Source: Nocardia beijingensis NBRC 16342
GTDB taxonomy: Bacteria; Actinomycetota; Actinomycetes; Mycobacteriales; Mycobacteriaceae
Direction: 5' to 3'
Assembly: GCF_001612785.1 (NCBI RefSeq)
Contig: NZ_BDBC01000055.1
Span: 1 to 64,000 of the forward strand
DNA: 64,000 nucleotides
The notes beneath the pieces were generated by a model, which was given only the letters and a program-made list of their open reading frames with translations, searched no databases and was not told the origin of the DNA. The first letter of the stretch is position 1. Each line of letters opens with the position of its first letter. The position numbers were made by a program, and so were the translations under genes. Shown here one piece after another: positions 8,152-17,369 of the stretch.

Positions 8152-10014
8152 ATGCGCGATGTCGCGCATGCCACGATCGGATGGTTCGCCGCGCCCGGCG
8201 CCGAGGGCGGCGGAGCGGCGCTGGACCAGGTGGCGATCATGACCGGCGCCGCCGGTCTGGTCGCGGTCGTTCTGCTGTGGGTCGGGTATCTGCACCGGAC
8301 CCGCCGGATCACCTGGTTGCAGCGCGTCGCCGACCGGATCGGGCGATTGTTCAACCGGCCCGGGTGGGTCGCCCTTCCGCTCGCGATGTTCCTCGCGACC
8401 ATCCTGACCGCGCTGCTCGGCTTCATCTGGGATGTCAGCCTGCACGTCGGTAACGGCAGGGACAACGGACCACTGGCGAATCCGGCGCACTACTTCATTC
8501 TGGCGGGATTGTTCTTCCTGTTCACCGCGGGGATGTCGGCGATCGTGCTGCCCCTGGACGAGAAGCCCGGCGCGGCCGCGGTGCGGATCACCCGCACCTG
8601 GTACGCACCCGTCGGCGGCATCCTCATCGCCGGCGCCGGTCTCTACGCCTTGATCGGGTTCCCCCTCGACGACATCTGGCATCGGCTGTTCGGGCAGGAC
8701 GTCACGCTGTGGGGGCCGACGCATCTGATGCTGATCGGCGGCGCCGGGCTGTCCCTGGTCGGCGTGCTGCTGCTCGAATTCGAGGGCAGGCACAGCAAGC
8801 CCGAGCCCGACCGCGCCGACGGCAGGCTGATGTGGCTGCTGCGATCCTTCGCCTTCGGCGGCCTGCTCATCGGGCTCTCGGTGTTCCAGGTGGAGTTCGA
8901 CTTCGGAGTGCAGCAGTTCCGGCTCGTCCTGCAGCCGATGCTGATCGCCGCCGCGGCCGCGATCTCCCTCGTCGCCGCCCGCGCGAGCCTCGGGCCGTTC
9001 AGCACACTGGTGGTGGTCGGCTTCGCCGCCCTGGTCCGCGCCGTGGTCGCCGTGCTGGTCGGCGGACCGATCATCGATGCGCCGCGCAATGTCTTCCCGC
9101 TGTATCTCGGCTGCGCGGTGGTGGTGGAACTGCTCGCCCTGCTGCCGCTCATCCGGCGGCCGCTGTGGTGGGGCGCGCTGTGCGGCCTCGGCATCGCGAC
9201 CGTCGGGCTGTGGCTGGAATCCCTCTGGATCGGGGCGATGTTCGTCAATCCGTGGCCGTCCGCCATGTGGCCGGAACTGCTCGCGATGGCCGTGCCCACC
9301 GGCATCGCGGGCGGTGTCGTCGGCGCGCTGCTGGCGATGACGCTGCGCGGCGAGCCGCTGCCGCGCCCGCCGGTGCGCCGCGGGTTGATGGTCGCCGCGG
9401 TCGTGATCGTGGCGGCCGCCACCGCCAACGGGTTGCTGGTCGACGTGCCGCAGCAGGCCACCGCCACGGTCGCGCTGCGTGATGCCGGATCGGGGCCGGA
9501 AGGCAGGATGGTGCTGGCCGACGTCCGCGTCACGCCCGCCGACCTCGTCGGCTCCGACCCCGAATGGATGCAGATCCTGTCCTGGCAAGGTGGCATCGGC
9601 AGTGACAGCCCCGGTCGCGGGCTGGTCGTCGACCACCTGCGACGAGTGGGCGCCGGACACTATGTCTCCACCGAACCCGTCCCCGCGTACGGGTCGTGGA
9701 AGACCGTCCTGCGGCTACAGGACGGGCGCGTCCTGACCGCCGCGCCGATCTTCATGGCCGCCGACCCCGGCATCGGCGTGGAAGAGGTTCCCGCGCTCAC
9801 GTCGTTCACCCGCCCGTTCATCGCCGAGATCACGGTGCTGCAGCGGGAGCGCTCGTTCGACTACCCGTCCTGGCTGTTCGGCGCGGCATCGCTGGTGGTG
9901 CTGGTGTGCAGCCTCGTCCTCGTCGGCGCGCTGTCCTGGGGCGCTGCACGGATCAACGACCGATACCCGCACACGAGCCGGGCGGTGGTGGCGGAACCGG
10001 CGGTGTCGCGATGA
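8152..10014 (+). CDS. Large polytopic membrane protein with an extracytoplasmic YtkA/FixH-like domain
   Basis: 620 residues with about ten predicted membrane helices spread from residue 25 to 435, then a soluble region (about residues 445-570), then one more helix (SWLFGAASLVVLVCSLVLVGAL) near the C-terminus. The soluble part contains GAGHYVSTEPVPAYGSWKTVLRLQDG, which recalls the Ig-like YtkA/FixH domains linked with copper or heme-copper oxidase assembly; this is a motif impression only. His residues near membrane ends (THLM, DVSLHVG, PAHYF) could bind metal. ATG 8152 has GGAGG five bases upstream. It heads a four-gene operon with overlapping starts and stops. No confident family name. Confidence 0.75.
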   Translation: MRDVAHATIGWFAAPGAEGGGAALDQVAIMTGAAGLVAVVLLWVGYLHRTRRITWLQRVADRIGRLFNRPGWVALPLAMFLATILTALLGFIWDVSLHVGNGRDNGPLANPAHYFILAGLFFLFTAGMSAIVLPLDEKPGAAAVRITRTWYAPVGGILIAGAGLYALIGFPLDDIWHRLFGQDVTLWGPTHLMLIGGAGLSLVGVLLLEFEGRHSKPEPDRADGRLMWLLRSFAFGGLLIGLSVFQVEFDFGVQQFRLVLQPMLIAAAAAISLVAARASLGPFSTLVVVGFAALVRAVVAVLVGGPIIDAPRNVFPLYLGCAVVVELLALLPLIRRPLWWGALCGLGIATVGLWLESLWIGAMFVNPWPSAMWPELLAMAVPTGIAGGVVGALLAMTLRGEPLPRPPVRRGLMVAAVVIVAAATANGLLVDVPQQATATVALRDAGSGPEGRMVLADVRVTPADLVGSDPEWMQILSWQGGIGSDSPGRGLVVDHLRRVGAGHYVSTEPVPAYGSWKTVLRLQDGRVLTAAPIFMAADPGIGVEEVPALTSFTRPFIAEITVLQRERSFDYPSWLFGAASLVVLVCSLVLVGALSWGAARINDRYPHTSRAVVAEPAVSR

Positions 10015-10199
10015 CCAGCGGCTCCGGCAGCGTGGACGTGCTGGCCGATCACTCGCTCCTGCTCGCGATACCGGCCTTCCTGCCCGCCTTGGCCGTGGTG
10101 GCCGTCGTCGTGTTCGTCGCTGTGCGCGACCGCCGCTCCGAGGAGCGCGATCGCACGCCCGGTGCGCCGTCCGAGCACAGCGCAGAGAAGGAGCAGTGA
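10011..10199 (+). CDS. Small single-pass membrane protein
   Basis: 62 residues with one hydrophobic helix (about residues 16-38, LLLAIPAFLPALAVVAVVVFVAV), followed by a short charged tail rich in Arg and Glu. Its ATG overlaps the stop of the preceding gene by four bases and its stop shares one base with the start of the next gene. That makes it part of the translationally coupled operon 8152-11913. A tiny membrane subunit in such a place is likely a structural or assembly component of whatever complex the operon encodes. No homologue is recognised. Confidence 0.65.
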   Translation: MTSGSGSVDVLADHSLLLAIPAFLPALAVVAVVVFVAVRDRRSEERDRTPGAPSEHSAEKEQ

Positions 10200-10585
10200 T
10201 GGCATCCCTGCGGCGCTGGGGCGCGCTCGTCGTGCTGAGTGGTCTGCTGGTGACCGGTTGCGCCTCCTCCGAGCCCGCCACCGCGCCGTCGACGAGCGCG
10301 CCGGCCGGCGACCCGGACAGCCTGGTCGTCGCCGTCCGCATCGCGGCAGGCTCGGTGAGCCCGGCCGACGTCCGCTTGGAGACCCGGGTGGGACGACCGA
10401 TCGAGCTGGTGGTCGACAGCGACGCCGACGACGAATTGCACGTCCACGCCACGCCGCAGCACACCTTCGCGATCACGCCGGGGACCGGTCAGCGTTTCCG
10501 CTTCACCGTGGACGTGCCGGGGCGGGTGGAGATCGAACTGCACCACGCCCGGCGAACGGTGGCGACTCTGCTCGTGCGCGGATGA
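10199..10585 (+). CDS. Lipoprotein with a cupredoxin-like domain
   Basis: 128 residues. A lipobox (LLVTGC, Cys about residue 20) marks a surface lipoprotein. After a Thr/Ser/Pro/Ala linker comes a beta-sandwich of about 85 residues resembling the cupredoxin-like EfeO-type domain: VRLETRVGRPIELVVDSDADDELHV, HATPQHTF, RFRFTVDVPGRVEIELHH. The potential metal ligands are His residues (HVHATPQH and ELHH); I see no Cys/Met ligand pair of a classical blue-copper site. AAGGAG is spaced five bases from ATG 10199. It lies between polytopic membrane proteins, so it may hand copper or electrons to them. Confidence 0.75.
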   Translation: MASLRRWGALVVLSGLLVTGCASSEPATAPSTSAPAGDPDSLVVAVRIAAGSVSPADVRLETRVGRPIELVVDSDADDELHVHATPQHTFAITPGTGQRFRFTVDVPGRVEIELHHARRTVATLLVRG

Positions 10586-11913
10586 CGGTTCTCGCTCACG
10601 GCATCGGCGGCGCCGCCGATCTGCCGATCCCGTTGTCGTACGCGCTCGTCGGCGCCGCCTGGGCTCTCACGTTCTCGTTCGCGGTGCTGGTGCTCGCCTG
10701 GCGGGAACCGCGATTGGATCCGCGGTCACCGGGAGTCGCGGTTCCCTCGATGGTGCGTGCGATCGTGGACTCCGGGGTGGTTCGGGGCGTGATCTCGGCA
10801 GGGAGCGTGACCTTCACGGTCGTGGTTGTCGCGATCGGGGTTTTCGGAAGTTCCGATCCTGCGCGCAATCCCGTGCCCGGTGTCGTGTACATCTTCCTCT
10901 GGGTCGGTGTCATGGTCGCCTCGCTGGTCGCCGGGCCCGTGTGGAAGGTCTTGTCCCCGGTGCGCGCCGTGCACCGGGCGCTGTGCCTCGTGCGGCGCCG
11001 TGCACCCGGGCACGGCCCGGTGCGTTATCCCGATTCTTGGGGATACCGGCCCGCGGTGCTGGGTCTGTTCTCCTTCGTCTGGATGGAGTTGGCCTATCCG
11101 GAGCCGGGTTCGGTGGCCGCCGTCACCACTTGGCTGGTGGCGTACCTCGTCGTGAACACCACCGGGCTCGTCCTGTTCGGCACCGCGTGGGCCGAGCGTG
11201 CCGATCCGCTGGAGGTGTACAGCAGTCTGCTGGGCAGGTTGAGTCCGTTGGGCCGTCGCGAGACCGGTGAACTCGTGCTGCGATCGCCATTGGACAATCT
11301 GGCGGGCACGCCGGTCCGCATCGCCGCGGTGGCCGTGGCCGCCACCCTGCTGGGCTCGACCGCGTTCGACAGCTTCTCCACCTTTCCTTCCTGGCGCGGC
11401 CTGCTGGCAGACGCGGGCGGATCGGGGGTCGTGCCGACCGTGCTGAAGACGCTGGGGTTGCTGGGTTTCATCGTGGTCGTCGGGGGAGCCTTCCGGACTG
11501 CGGCACGGGCCACCGGCGGCCTGCCCGCGGCCGAGCGGAGATTGCTGCCCGTCCGCCTCGCGCACAGCCTGACCCCGATCGTCGCGGGTTATCTCGTCGC
11601 TCACTATCTGACGTTCTTGGTCGAGAAGGGCCAGGCGACGGTGCTCTTGTTCGCGGACCCGTTCGGACGGGGATGGAACCTGGCCGGGCTCGCCGACCGC
11701 GACGTCGCCTACCTGCTGTCCACCCACCCCGCCGTGTTGGGGACGATCAAGGTGCTGGCCGTGGTGATCGGCCATATTCTCGGCGTCGCCGCCGCGCACG
11801 ACCGCTGCCTGCAACTGCTGCCACGAGCGCACCGGGTCACGGGTCAGCTGGCTTTGATGCTGACCATGGTCGGCTTCACCTTCACCGGCCTCTACCTCTT
11901 GTTCGAGTCCTGA
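10582..11913 (+). CDS. Polytopic membrane protein of the family often annotated 'fenitrothion hydrolase'
   Basis: 443 residues with roughly ten membrane helices and no enzyme active-site signature I can name. The opening MTVLAHGIGGAADLPIPLSYALVGAAWAL resembles, from memory, the actinobacterial integral membrane proteins that databases label fenitrothion hydrolase after the FedA/FedB proteins. That activity should not be taken as established here. His residues in helices (LVAHYLTF, KVLAVVIGHILGVAAAHDR) could bind metal or heme. The start overlaps the stop of the cupredoxin-like lipoprotein by four bases, completing the operon. A role in a copper- or electron-transfer complex is inferred from context. 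Confidence 0.65.
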   Translation: MTVLAHGIGGAADLPIPLSYALVGAAWALTFSFAVLVLAWREPRLDPRSPGVAVPSMVRAIVDSGVVRGVISAGSVTFTVVVVAIGVFGSSDPARNPVPGVVYIFLWVGVMVASLVAGPVWKVLSPVRAVHRALCLVRRRAPGHGPVRYPDSWGYRPAVLGLFSFVWMELAYPEPGSVAAVTTWLVAYLVVNTTGLVLFGTAWAERADPLEVYSSLLGRLSPLGRRETGELVLRSPLDNLAGTPVRIAAVAVAATLLGSTAFDSFSTFPSWRGLLADAGGSGVVPTVLKTLGLLGFIVVVGGAFRTAARATGGLPAAERRLLPVRLAHSLTPIVAGYLVAHYLTFLVEKGQATVLLFADPFGRGWNLAGLADRDVAYLLSTHPAVLGTIKVLAVVIGHILGVAAAHDRCLQLLPRAHRVTGQLALMLTMVGFTFTGLYLLFES

Positions 11914-12071
11914 CAGAACTTCTGAATCCTCTACCGGGGCAAGGGTTTCCGTCGGCGCTCCACCACAGTGCCACCACGCGAATTCACTGGCTCGGCCTTG
12001 GTCGGTTGCTCTAGCGTGGCAGCGGGCCATGCTCATCGCCCGCTGCCAGCTGCCGGACCCGGAAGTGAGTG

Positions 12072-13565
12072 ATGCGAATGAACGTGCGACCGGAGATCAG
12101 CACAATGGCCGGGACCGTACGTGGCAGGTGGGACAACGCCGTCGCCGTGTTCCGAGGCATTCCGTACGCCGAGCCGCCGGTGGGCGCACGACGGTTCGCG
12201 GCTCCCGTGGCGGCGAAACCGTGGGAGGGTGTCCGGGAGGCGCTGGCATTCGGTCCGCCGGTTCCGTCCGCAGGTCGTGCGACGTCCGGTGTCGACGCGG
12301 ATTCCGGTAACTGTTTGACGCTCAATGTCTGGACACCCGACCTCGGCGCCGCCGGGCTGCCGGTGCTGGTGTGGATCCACGGCGGCAAATACCTGGAGGG
12401 CACCTCGGCCAACCCGCACAACGACGGCGCGACTCTCGCCCGTAGCGGTGCGGTGGTGATCAGCATGGACTACCGCGTCGGCCTGGAAGGGTTCGCCCAC
12501 ATCACCGGAGCCCCGGACAACCGCGGAATTCTCGACCAGGCCGCCGCCTTGCGCTGGGTGCGGGACAATGTCGCCGCGTTCGGCGGCGATCCGGGCAATG
12601 TCACCGTGTTGGGCCAATCCGCAGGCGCCGGGTGCATCGCGGCGTTGCTGGCCATGCCGTCGGCGGTAGGGCTGTTCCGCCGGGCGATAGTCCAGAGTCT
12701 TCCCGGTACCTTCTTCTCCCGACGGCTCGCCGCCGCGGTGTCGGCGACGATCGCCGCGGAACTCGGCGTGCGGGCCACCGTCGACGAGCTGACCGGTATT
12801 CCTCCTCGCACACTCATCGGCGCGACGGACGCGCTCATCCGCAAGATGCCCGATTTCGCCGAAACTTGGGGACCCATGGCGCTGACACCCACCCCGTTCT
12901 CACCCGTCGTCGACGGTGAGTTCCTCCCGCGCTCGCCATGGGTGGCGCTGGCCGAGGGCTCGGCACGGGACATCGATCTGCTCGTGGGGCACACCAGGGA
13001 CGAGTACCGGCTGTTCAACCACTTGTCCGGCGGCGAAGTGACCGACGAGCAGGTCACCGCCGCGCTCGATCGTCTCGCGCCGTCCCCGTACGGCAGCGAC
13101 GGTTACCGCACCGCCTACTCCGGCGCCACCGCCGGGCAACTGTACGAACTCGTCAACTCCGACTGGCTGTTCCGGATGCCGTGCCTGCACTTGGCCGACG
13201 CCCAGCACGCGGGGAACGGTCGCGCCTGGGTCTACGAATTGGGCTGGCACTATCGCCCGGACCAGGGCGCCTCGCACAGTCTCGACTTCCTGCTCGTCTT
13301 CGGCACGCTCGACCTCGATGAAGTGCGCTGTCATCCCGCCGCGGGACCGAGCGCGGCGGCCGAAGCCGTCCGCGTCTCCCGCCACATGCGCACCGATTGG
13401 CTGAATTTCGCGACCACCGGCGATCCCGGTTGGGCGGCCTACGATCCGCACACCCGCCTCACTCGTGTCCACGGCGCAGAGCCGGACACCCGGCCGTACC
13501 CCGAGGAACGCTCTCGGCGCATCTGGTCCGGCCACCGATTCGACACCCTGGACCTGATCACCTGA
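12072..13565 (+). CDS. Type-B carboxylesterase/lipase
   Basis: A 497-residue alpha/beta hydrolase of the cholinesterase-like carboxylesterase family. The N-terminal signature GNCLTLNVWTP, oxyanion-hole WIHGGK, nucleophile Ser183 in GQSAGAG, an acidic residue in VGHTRDEYRLF and a late His in QGASHSLDFLLVFG form the expected triad. The order and the size match the family. No signal peptide, so it is cytoplasmic and would hydrolyse small carboxylic esters. GTG 12069 and ATG 12078 are alternative starts within three codons; a GGAAGTGAG sequence lies just upstream of 12072. The neighbours do not reveal the substrate. Confidence 0.9.
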   Translation: MRMNVRPEISTMAGTVRGRWDNAVAVFRGIPYAEPPVGARRFAAPVAAKPWEGVREALAFGPPVPSAGRATSGVDADSGNCLTLNVWTPDLGAAGLPVLVWIHGGKYLEGTSANPHNDGATLARSGAVVISMDYRVGLEGFAHITGAPDNRGILDQAAALRWVRDNVAAFGGDPGNVTVLGQSAGAGCIAALLAMPSAVGLFRRAIVQSLPGTFFSRRLAAAVSATIAAELGVRATVDELTGIPPRTLIGATDALIRKMPDFAETWGPMALTPTPFSPVVDGEFLPRSPWVALAEGSARDIDLLVGHTRDEYRLFNHLSGGEVTDEQVTAALDRLAPSPYGSDGYRTAYSGATAGQLYELVNSDWLFRMPCLHLADAQHAGNGRAWVYELGWHYRPDQGASHSLDFLLVFGTLDLDEVRCHPAAGPSAAAEAVRVSRHMRTDWLNFATTGDPGWAAYDPHTRLTRVHGAEPDTRPYPEERSRRIWSGHRFDTLDLIT

Positions 13566-13675
13566 GGCGGTGATCGGTCCATGCCTGCTGGTCGCGACGC
13601 GGATCGGTGATGAGTGCTGGCAGCCGTGACCGCTGGTGGCACCGATGGTTCAGGGGTGGTCGGCGCCGCGGATTC

Positions 13676-14704
13676 TCACCCGCCGCCTCCTCGATCGGCC
13701 GGGAGCAATTCGACGATCGAGCGCGAGCCCGCCGTAACGACGGAACCGACCCGCAGGCGCGCGGATTCGGCGATCTCGCGCAGCCCGCCCAGCGTGCGTT
13801 CCCGGCCGCGGACGTAGCACAGCATCCGCAGGTCTCCTTCGGTGTCCGGTGGGCGGCCGTCGGCATCGCCGATGTGGTCCACGACGAGCACCCTTCCGTG
13901 CTCCGCGGCCGCGTCGGCGCATCGGCGCAAGATGCGGACGGCTGCCTCATCGTCCCAGTCGTGCAGGACACCGGAGAGCAGATAACCGCCCGCTCCGGCG
14001 GGAAGGGATTCGAAGAAGCTGCCCACTCGCGCGTCGGCCCGGTGCTCGAGACCCGCGGTGCGAATGGCCCGCCGGGCGCGAGCCGCCGGGCCCGCCAAAT
14101 CGACCACCGTCCCGCGCAATTCGTCGTGGGCGCGAAGCAGGGCGATGAGCAAGCTGGCGTCGCCTCCGCCGACATCGATGACGTGACCGAGCGCGCCCCA
14201 CGGGTAGGCGGCGGCCACCAGGGGGGCGTCGGCCACCAACCGGGCGCCCATCAGAGCGTCGAACGACGCGCCCAGCGCCGGATCGGCGGACAGGTCCTCC
14301 CAGAACGGCCGCCCGAACTGCCGAGGAAAGGCGGGCTCGCCGGTGCGGACGGTGTGCAGCAGGTGGACGAAGCACAGATCGGCGCGCCCGACGGCGCCCT
14401 CCAGATCGAGCCAGCGTCGCACTCCTTCCGGATGATCGTCACGCAGGCGCTCACCCAGCGACGTCAGCTCGTAACCGCCGCTACCGGGACGAGCCAGCAC
14501 GCCCGCGGTCACCAGGTGCTCCAGCAGACGCGCCAGCGCGTCCCGATCCGCGTCCACCGCTGCGGCGAGCGCATCGCTCGTCCGCTTTCCCGCGGCGACG
14601 TGGTCGGCCAGCCGCAACGTCGCCGCCACCCGGATGGCCATCGGCGTCACGAGGTCGGCGGCGGCCCACAGCGCTCCACCCCATTCGGTCGGCTCCTCGG
14701 TCAT
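13676..14704 (-). CDS. SAM-dependent O-methyltransferase (plant-type/acetylserotonin-MT-like fold)
   Basis: 342 residues. The N-terminal winged-helix dimerisation domain (residues 1-100, WGGALWAAADLVTPMAIRVAATLRLADHVAAG) is followed by a Rossmann methyltransferase domain with motif I VIDVGGGDASLL, the acidic loop GTVVDLAG and a GYLLSGVLHDWDDEAAVRIL block carrying the catalytic His-Asp of the family. Such enzymes methylate hydroxyl groups on phenolic or polyketide natural products. Start 14704 has AGGAGG a few bases upstream. It lies 50 bases downstream of devS on the same strand, so it may be co-transcribed with the hypoxia sensor, but no biosynthetic partner is adjacent. Confidence 0.85.
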   Translation of the reverse strand: MTEEPTEWGGALWAAADLVTPMAIRVAATLRLADHVAAGKRTSDALAAAVDADRDALARLLEHLVTAGVLARPGSGGYELTSLGERLRDDHPEGVRRWLDLEGAVGRADLCFVHLLHTVRTGEPAFPRQFGRPFWEDLSADPALGASFDALMGARLVADAPLVAAAYPWGALGHVIDVGGGDASLLIALLRAHDELRGTVVDLAGPAARARRAIRTAGLEHRADARVGSFFESLPAGAGGYLLSGVLHDWDDEAAVRILRRCADAAAEHGRVLVVDHIGDADGRPPDTEGDLRMLCYVRGRERTLGGLREIAESARLRVGSVVTAGSRSIVELLPADRGGGG

Positions 14705-14754
14705 GGCCCTCCTCAGTTGTCGGCTCTGCCGCGCCGCTCGGCTGGCAGCGCCGG

Positions 14755-16518
14755 TCAGCGCAGCGGCACCTGCCAGCACAACCGGGTGCCTGCGGCACGC
14801 CCGTCCGGCCCGGTGCCTGCGGTGAGGGTGAAGGTCCCGGCCGCTTGCTCGGCGCGCCGGGCGAGATTCGTCAGGCCGCTGGGGGTGATGTCGGTGGGCA
14901 GCCCGCAGCCGTCGTCCTCGACGATGATGGCCAGGTCGTCGGCGACGGTGATCTCGATGGTGACCGTGTCGGCGCCGGAGTGTCGTACGGCGTTGCTGAC
15001 GGCTTCGCGGACGACGGCTTCGGCGTGGTCGGCGAGTTCGGGGTCGATGACCGAGAGTGGGCCGCTGATGCGCACGGAGGTGCGGATGTCGCTGGGGGCG
15101 GTCTGCTGGCGGATGGCTTCCTCGATGCGTTGGCGCACCCGCCCGCTGTCGCCGCCGTGCAGGTCGAAGATCGAGGTGCGGATTTCCTGGACGACGTCTT
15201 GCAGGTCGTTGATCGCTTCGGTGATGCGTTCGCGCACTTCGGGTACGCGGGTGCGTGGGACGGTGCCTTGCAGGCTGAGTCCGACGGCGAAGAGTCGTTG
15301 GATGACGTGGTCGTGCAGGTCGCGGGCGATGCGGTCGCGGTCGGAGAGGATGTCCAGTTCGCGCATGCGTCGTTGTGCGTCGGCCAGTTGCATCGCCAGA
15401 GCGGCTTGGTCGGTGAAGGCGGAGGTCAGTTCGAGGATCTCGTTGTCGTAGGGCGCCGACTCGGCTGCCCGCAGCGCGACCAGCACGCCGACGGTGGAAT
15501 CGGAGGTCTGCATGGGTAGTACGAGGGCGGGCCCGGCGTCGGGGAAGATCTTGCCGAGGTCCGCGCGGCGCGCGTCGTCCACCCGCTGGGGCGAATGCAG
15601 CCGGAACGCCTGACCGATGGTGGTGTCGCCCAAGGGCAGCTTGATCAGCCGCTGGTCGTGCGTGGCGCCGGCGGTGTGGGTGATCAGCAGTTCGGTGATC
15701 TCATCGGGCGGCCCCTCGGAGTCCGGGACCACGGCGAGGTAGGTCCGTTCGGAGCCGGTGAGCCGGTGTGTGGCTTCGACCAGGTGGGTCAGAACGTGGT
15801 CGGGGGCGGTGCCCGCGAGGAATTCGGTGGTGATGTCGCGGGTGGCTTCGATCCAGGCTTGGCGGGTGCGGGCGGATTCGTAGAGGTGGGCGTTGTCGAT
15901 GGCGATGCCCGCGGCGGCGGCGAGGGCGCGCACGATGACTTCGTCGTCTTCGGTGAAGGGTTGGCCGCCCTTCTTCTCGGTGAGGTAGAGGTTGCCGAAT
16001 ACTTCGTCGCGGATGCGGACGGGTACGCCGAGGAAGGTGCGCATCGGCGGGTGGTGGGCGGGGAATCCGACCGAGGAGGGGTGGTCGGCGAGGTTGTCCA
16101 GGCGAATCGGTTTGGGCTGGCTGAACAACAGTCCGAGTACGCCGTGGCCCTGGGGGAGGTCGCCGATCTGCTCGCGGGTCGGTTCGTCGATGCCTTCGTA
16201 GATGAACTGGGTGAGTTGCTGGTCGTGGCCACGGACGCCGAGCGCGCCGTAGCGGGCGTCGACCAGCGAGATGGCGGTGTGCACGATGGTGCGCAGGGTG
16301 CGGTCCAGGTCGAGGCCGGAGGTGACGGTGAGCATGGCCTCGACGAGGCCGTCCATGCGGTCGCGGGCGTCGATGATCTGCTCGATGCGATCCTTGACCT
16401 CGCCGAGCAGTTCACGCAGCCGCAGTTGCGACAGCGTATCGCGCACGGAGTAGGTGTCGGCCGGCGCGAAATCGGCCGTTTGCGCCCCTGGACCGCCATC
16501 GTCGCGGCTGCTCGCCAT
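14755..16518 (-). CDS. devS: Heme-GAF sensor histidine kinase, DevS/DosS type
   Basis: A 587-residue cytoplasmic redox/hypoxia sensor. Tandem GAF domains occupy about residues 65-215 and 230-380. GAF-A keeps the proximal heme ligand as His156 in HPPMRTFLGVP and the distal Tyr178 in GNLYLTEK, with the same 22-residue spacing as His149/Tyr171 of M. tuberculosis DevS. The dimerisation/phosphoacceptor domain has His402 in RIARDLHDHVIQ, followed by an HATPase_c domain (EAVSNAVRHSGA, VEDDGCGLP). It should autophosphorylate when O2 leaves or NO/CO binds, and pass phosphate to the regulator encoded 18 bases upstream. Assignment by motif conservation is strong. Confidence 0.93.
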   Translation of the reverse strand: MASSRDDGGPGAQTADFAPADTYSVRDTLSQLRLRELLGEVKDRIEQIIDARDRMDGLVEAMLTVTSGLDLDRTLRTIVHTAISLVDARYGALGVRGHDQQLTQFIYEGIDEPTREQIGDLPQGHGVLGLLFSQPKPIRLDNLADHPSSVGFPAHHPPMRTFLGVPVRIRDEVFGNLYLTEKKGGQPFTEDDEVIVRALAAAAGIAIDNAHLYESARTRQAWIEATRDITTEFLAGTAPDHVLTHLVEATHRLTGSERTYLAVVPDSEGPPDEITELLITHTAGATHDQRLIKLPLGDTTIGQAFRLHSPQRVDDARRADLGKIFPDAGPALVLPMQTSDSTVGVLVALRAAESAPYDNEILELTSAFTDQAALAMQLADAQRRMRELDILSDRDRIARDLHDHVIQRLFAVGLSLQGTVPRTRVPEVRERITEAINDLQDVVQEIRTSIFDLHGGDSGRVRQRIEEAIRQQTAPSDIRTSVRISGPLSVIDPELADHAEAVVREAVSNAVRHSGADTVTIEITVADDLAIIVEDDGCGLPTDITPSGLTNLARRAEQAAGTFTLTAGTGPDGRAAGTRLCWQVPLR

Positions 16519-16536
16519 GGCTCAAGAATATGCCGA

Positions 16537-17193
16537 TCAGAACTCGATGGTGGCGCCGGACGGCCGGGACCGGAGTTTGGAGGCGTAGACCGCGGCCTGG
16601 GTGCGTCGTTCCAGGCCGAGTTTGGCGAGCAGGCGGGAGACGTAGTTCTTCACCGTCTTCTCGGCCAGGAACATCCGCTGCGCGATCTGGCGGTTGGTCA
16701 GTCCTTCGCCGAGCAGGTCGAGCAGTTTGCGTTCCTGATCGGTGAGTCCGGCCAGCGGGCCGTCGTGGTCGGTGTTGGCGCGTAGTCGCTGCATCAGGGC
16801 GGCGGCGGCGCGGTTGTCGAGCAGCGAACGCCCGGCGCCGACTTCCTTGATGGCCTTGGCCAGCTCCATGCCCTTGATGTCCTTGACCACGTAGCCGCTG
16901 GCTCCGGCGAGGATCGCGTCCAGCATGGCCTGTTCGTCGGTGAACGAGGTGAGGATCAGGCAGCGCAGATCATCGAGCTTGGACAGCAGGTCACGGCACA
17001 GTTCGATGCCGTTGCCGTCGGGCAGGCGCACGTCGAGAACGGCCACGTCCGGCCGGAGCGCTGGGATGCGGGCGAGGGCTTGGGCGACGTCGCCCGCCTC
17101 GCCGATCACGCTGAGCTCCGGGTCGTCGGAGAGCAGGTCGGCTAGGCCGCGGCGGACGATCTCATGGTCGTCGACCAGAAAAACCGTGATCAT
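16537..17193 (-). CDS. devR: LuxR-type response regulator, DevR/DosR
   Basis: A 218-residue response regulator with a receiver domain (Asp8-Asp9 acidic pocket, phospho-acceptor Asp54 in VAVLDVRLPDG, Thr/Ser in LTSFTDEQ, Lys in YVVKDIKG) and a C-terminal LuxR helix-turn-helix (LTDQERKLLDLLGEGLTNRQIAQ, KTVKNYVSRLLAKLGL). Length and residues match M. tuberculosis DosR closely. It activates hypoxia/NO genes by binding a 20-base palindrome. It is co-transcribed with devS downstream. A site differing from the 13-base DosR core at only one base lies 64-76 bases upstream of the start, so it probably autoregulates. Confidence 0.95.
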   Translation of the reverse strand: MITVFLVDDHEIVRRGLADLLSDDPELSVIGEAGDVAQALARIPALRPDVAVLDVRLPDGNGIELCRDLLSKLDDLRCLILTSFTDEQAMLDAILAGASGYVVKDIKGMELAKAIKEVGAGRSLLDNRAAAALMQRLRANTDHDGPLAGLTDQERKLLDLLGEGLTNRQIAQRMFLAEKTVKNYVSRLLAKLGLERRTQAAVYASKLRSRPSGATIEF

Positions 17194-17256
17194 CGAGTGT
17201 CCAATCCGGGAGCTGGGCTTGGGTTGACACTACGCATCGGGCAGCCCGCACGGTAC

Positions 17257-17269
17257 GGACCAAAGTCCC
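17257..17269 (-). promoter_or_regulatory. DosR box upstream of devR
   Basis: On the minus strand GGGACTTTGGTCC matches 12 of 13 positions of the core of the published DosR consensus TTSGGGACTWWAGTCCCSAA. It lies 64-76 bases upstream of the devR start, the usual place for an activating site. Confidence 0.75.
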
Positions 17270-17369
17270 TTCCTGCGTGGCCACGGAACTCCACACGCAG
17301 GTATGTCACTCTCGGCGTCCACGTACCGCGCCGGGATGAAGTATCGGACCGGCCGGAGCCGGGCGGCGA

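Noticed and set aside
14705..14779. 25-residue N-terminal extension of the methyltransferase
   Set aside because: It would overlap the 3' end of devS, while ATG 14704 has AGGAGG at good spacing.
15595..16785. Plus-strand 396-residue frame
   Set aside because: Antisense of devS; Gly/Val-rich composition is a codon-complement artefact.
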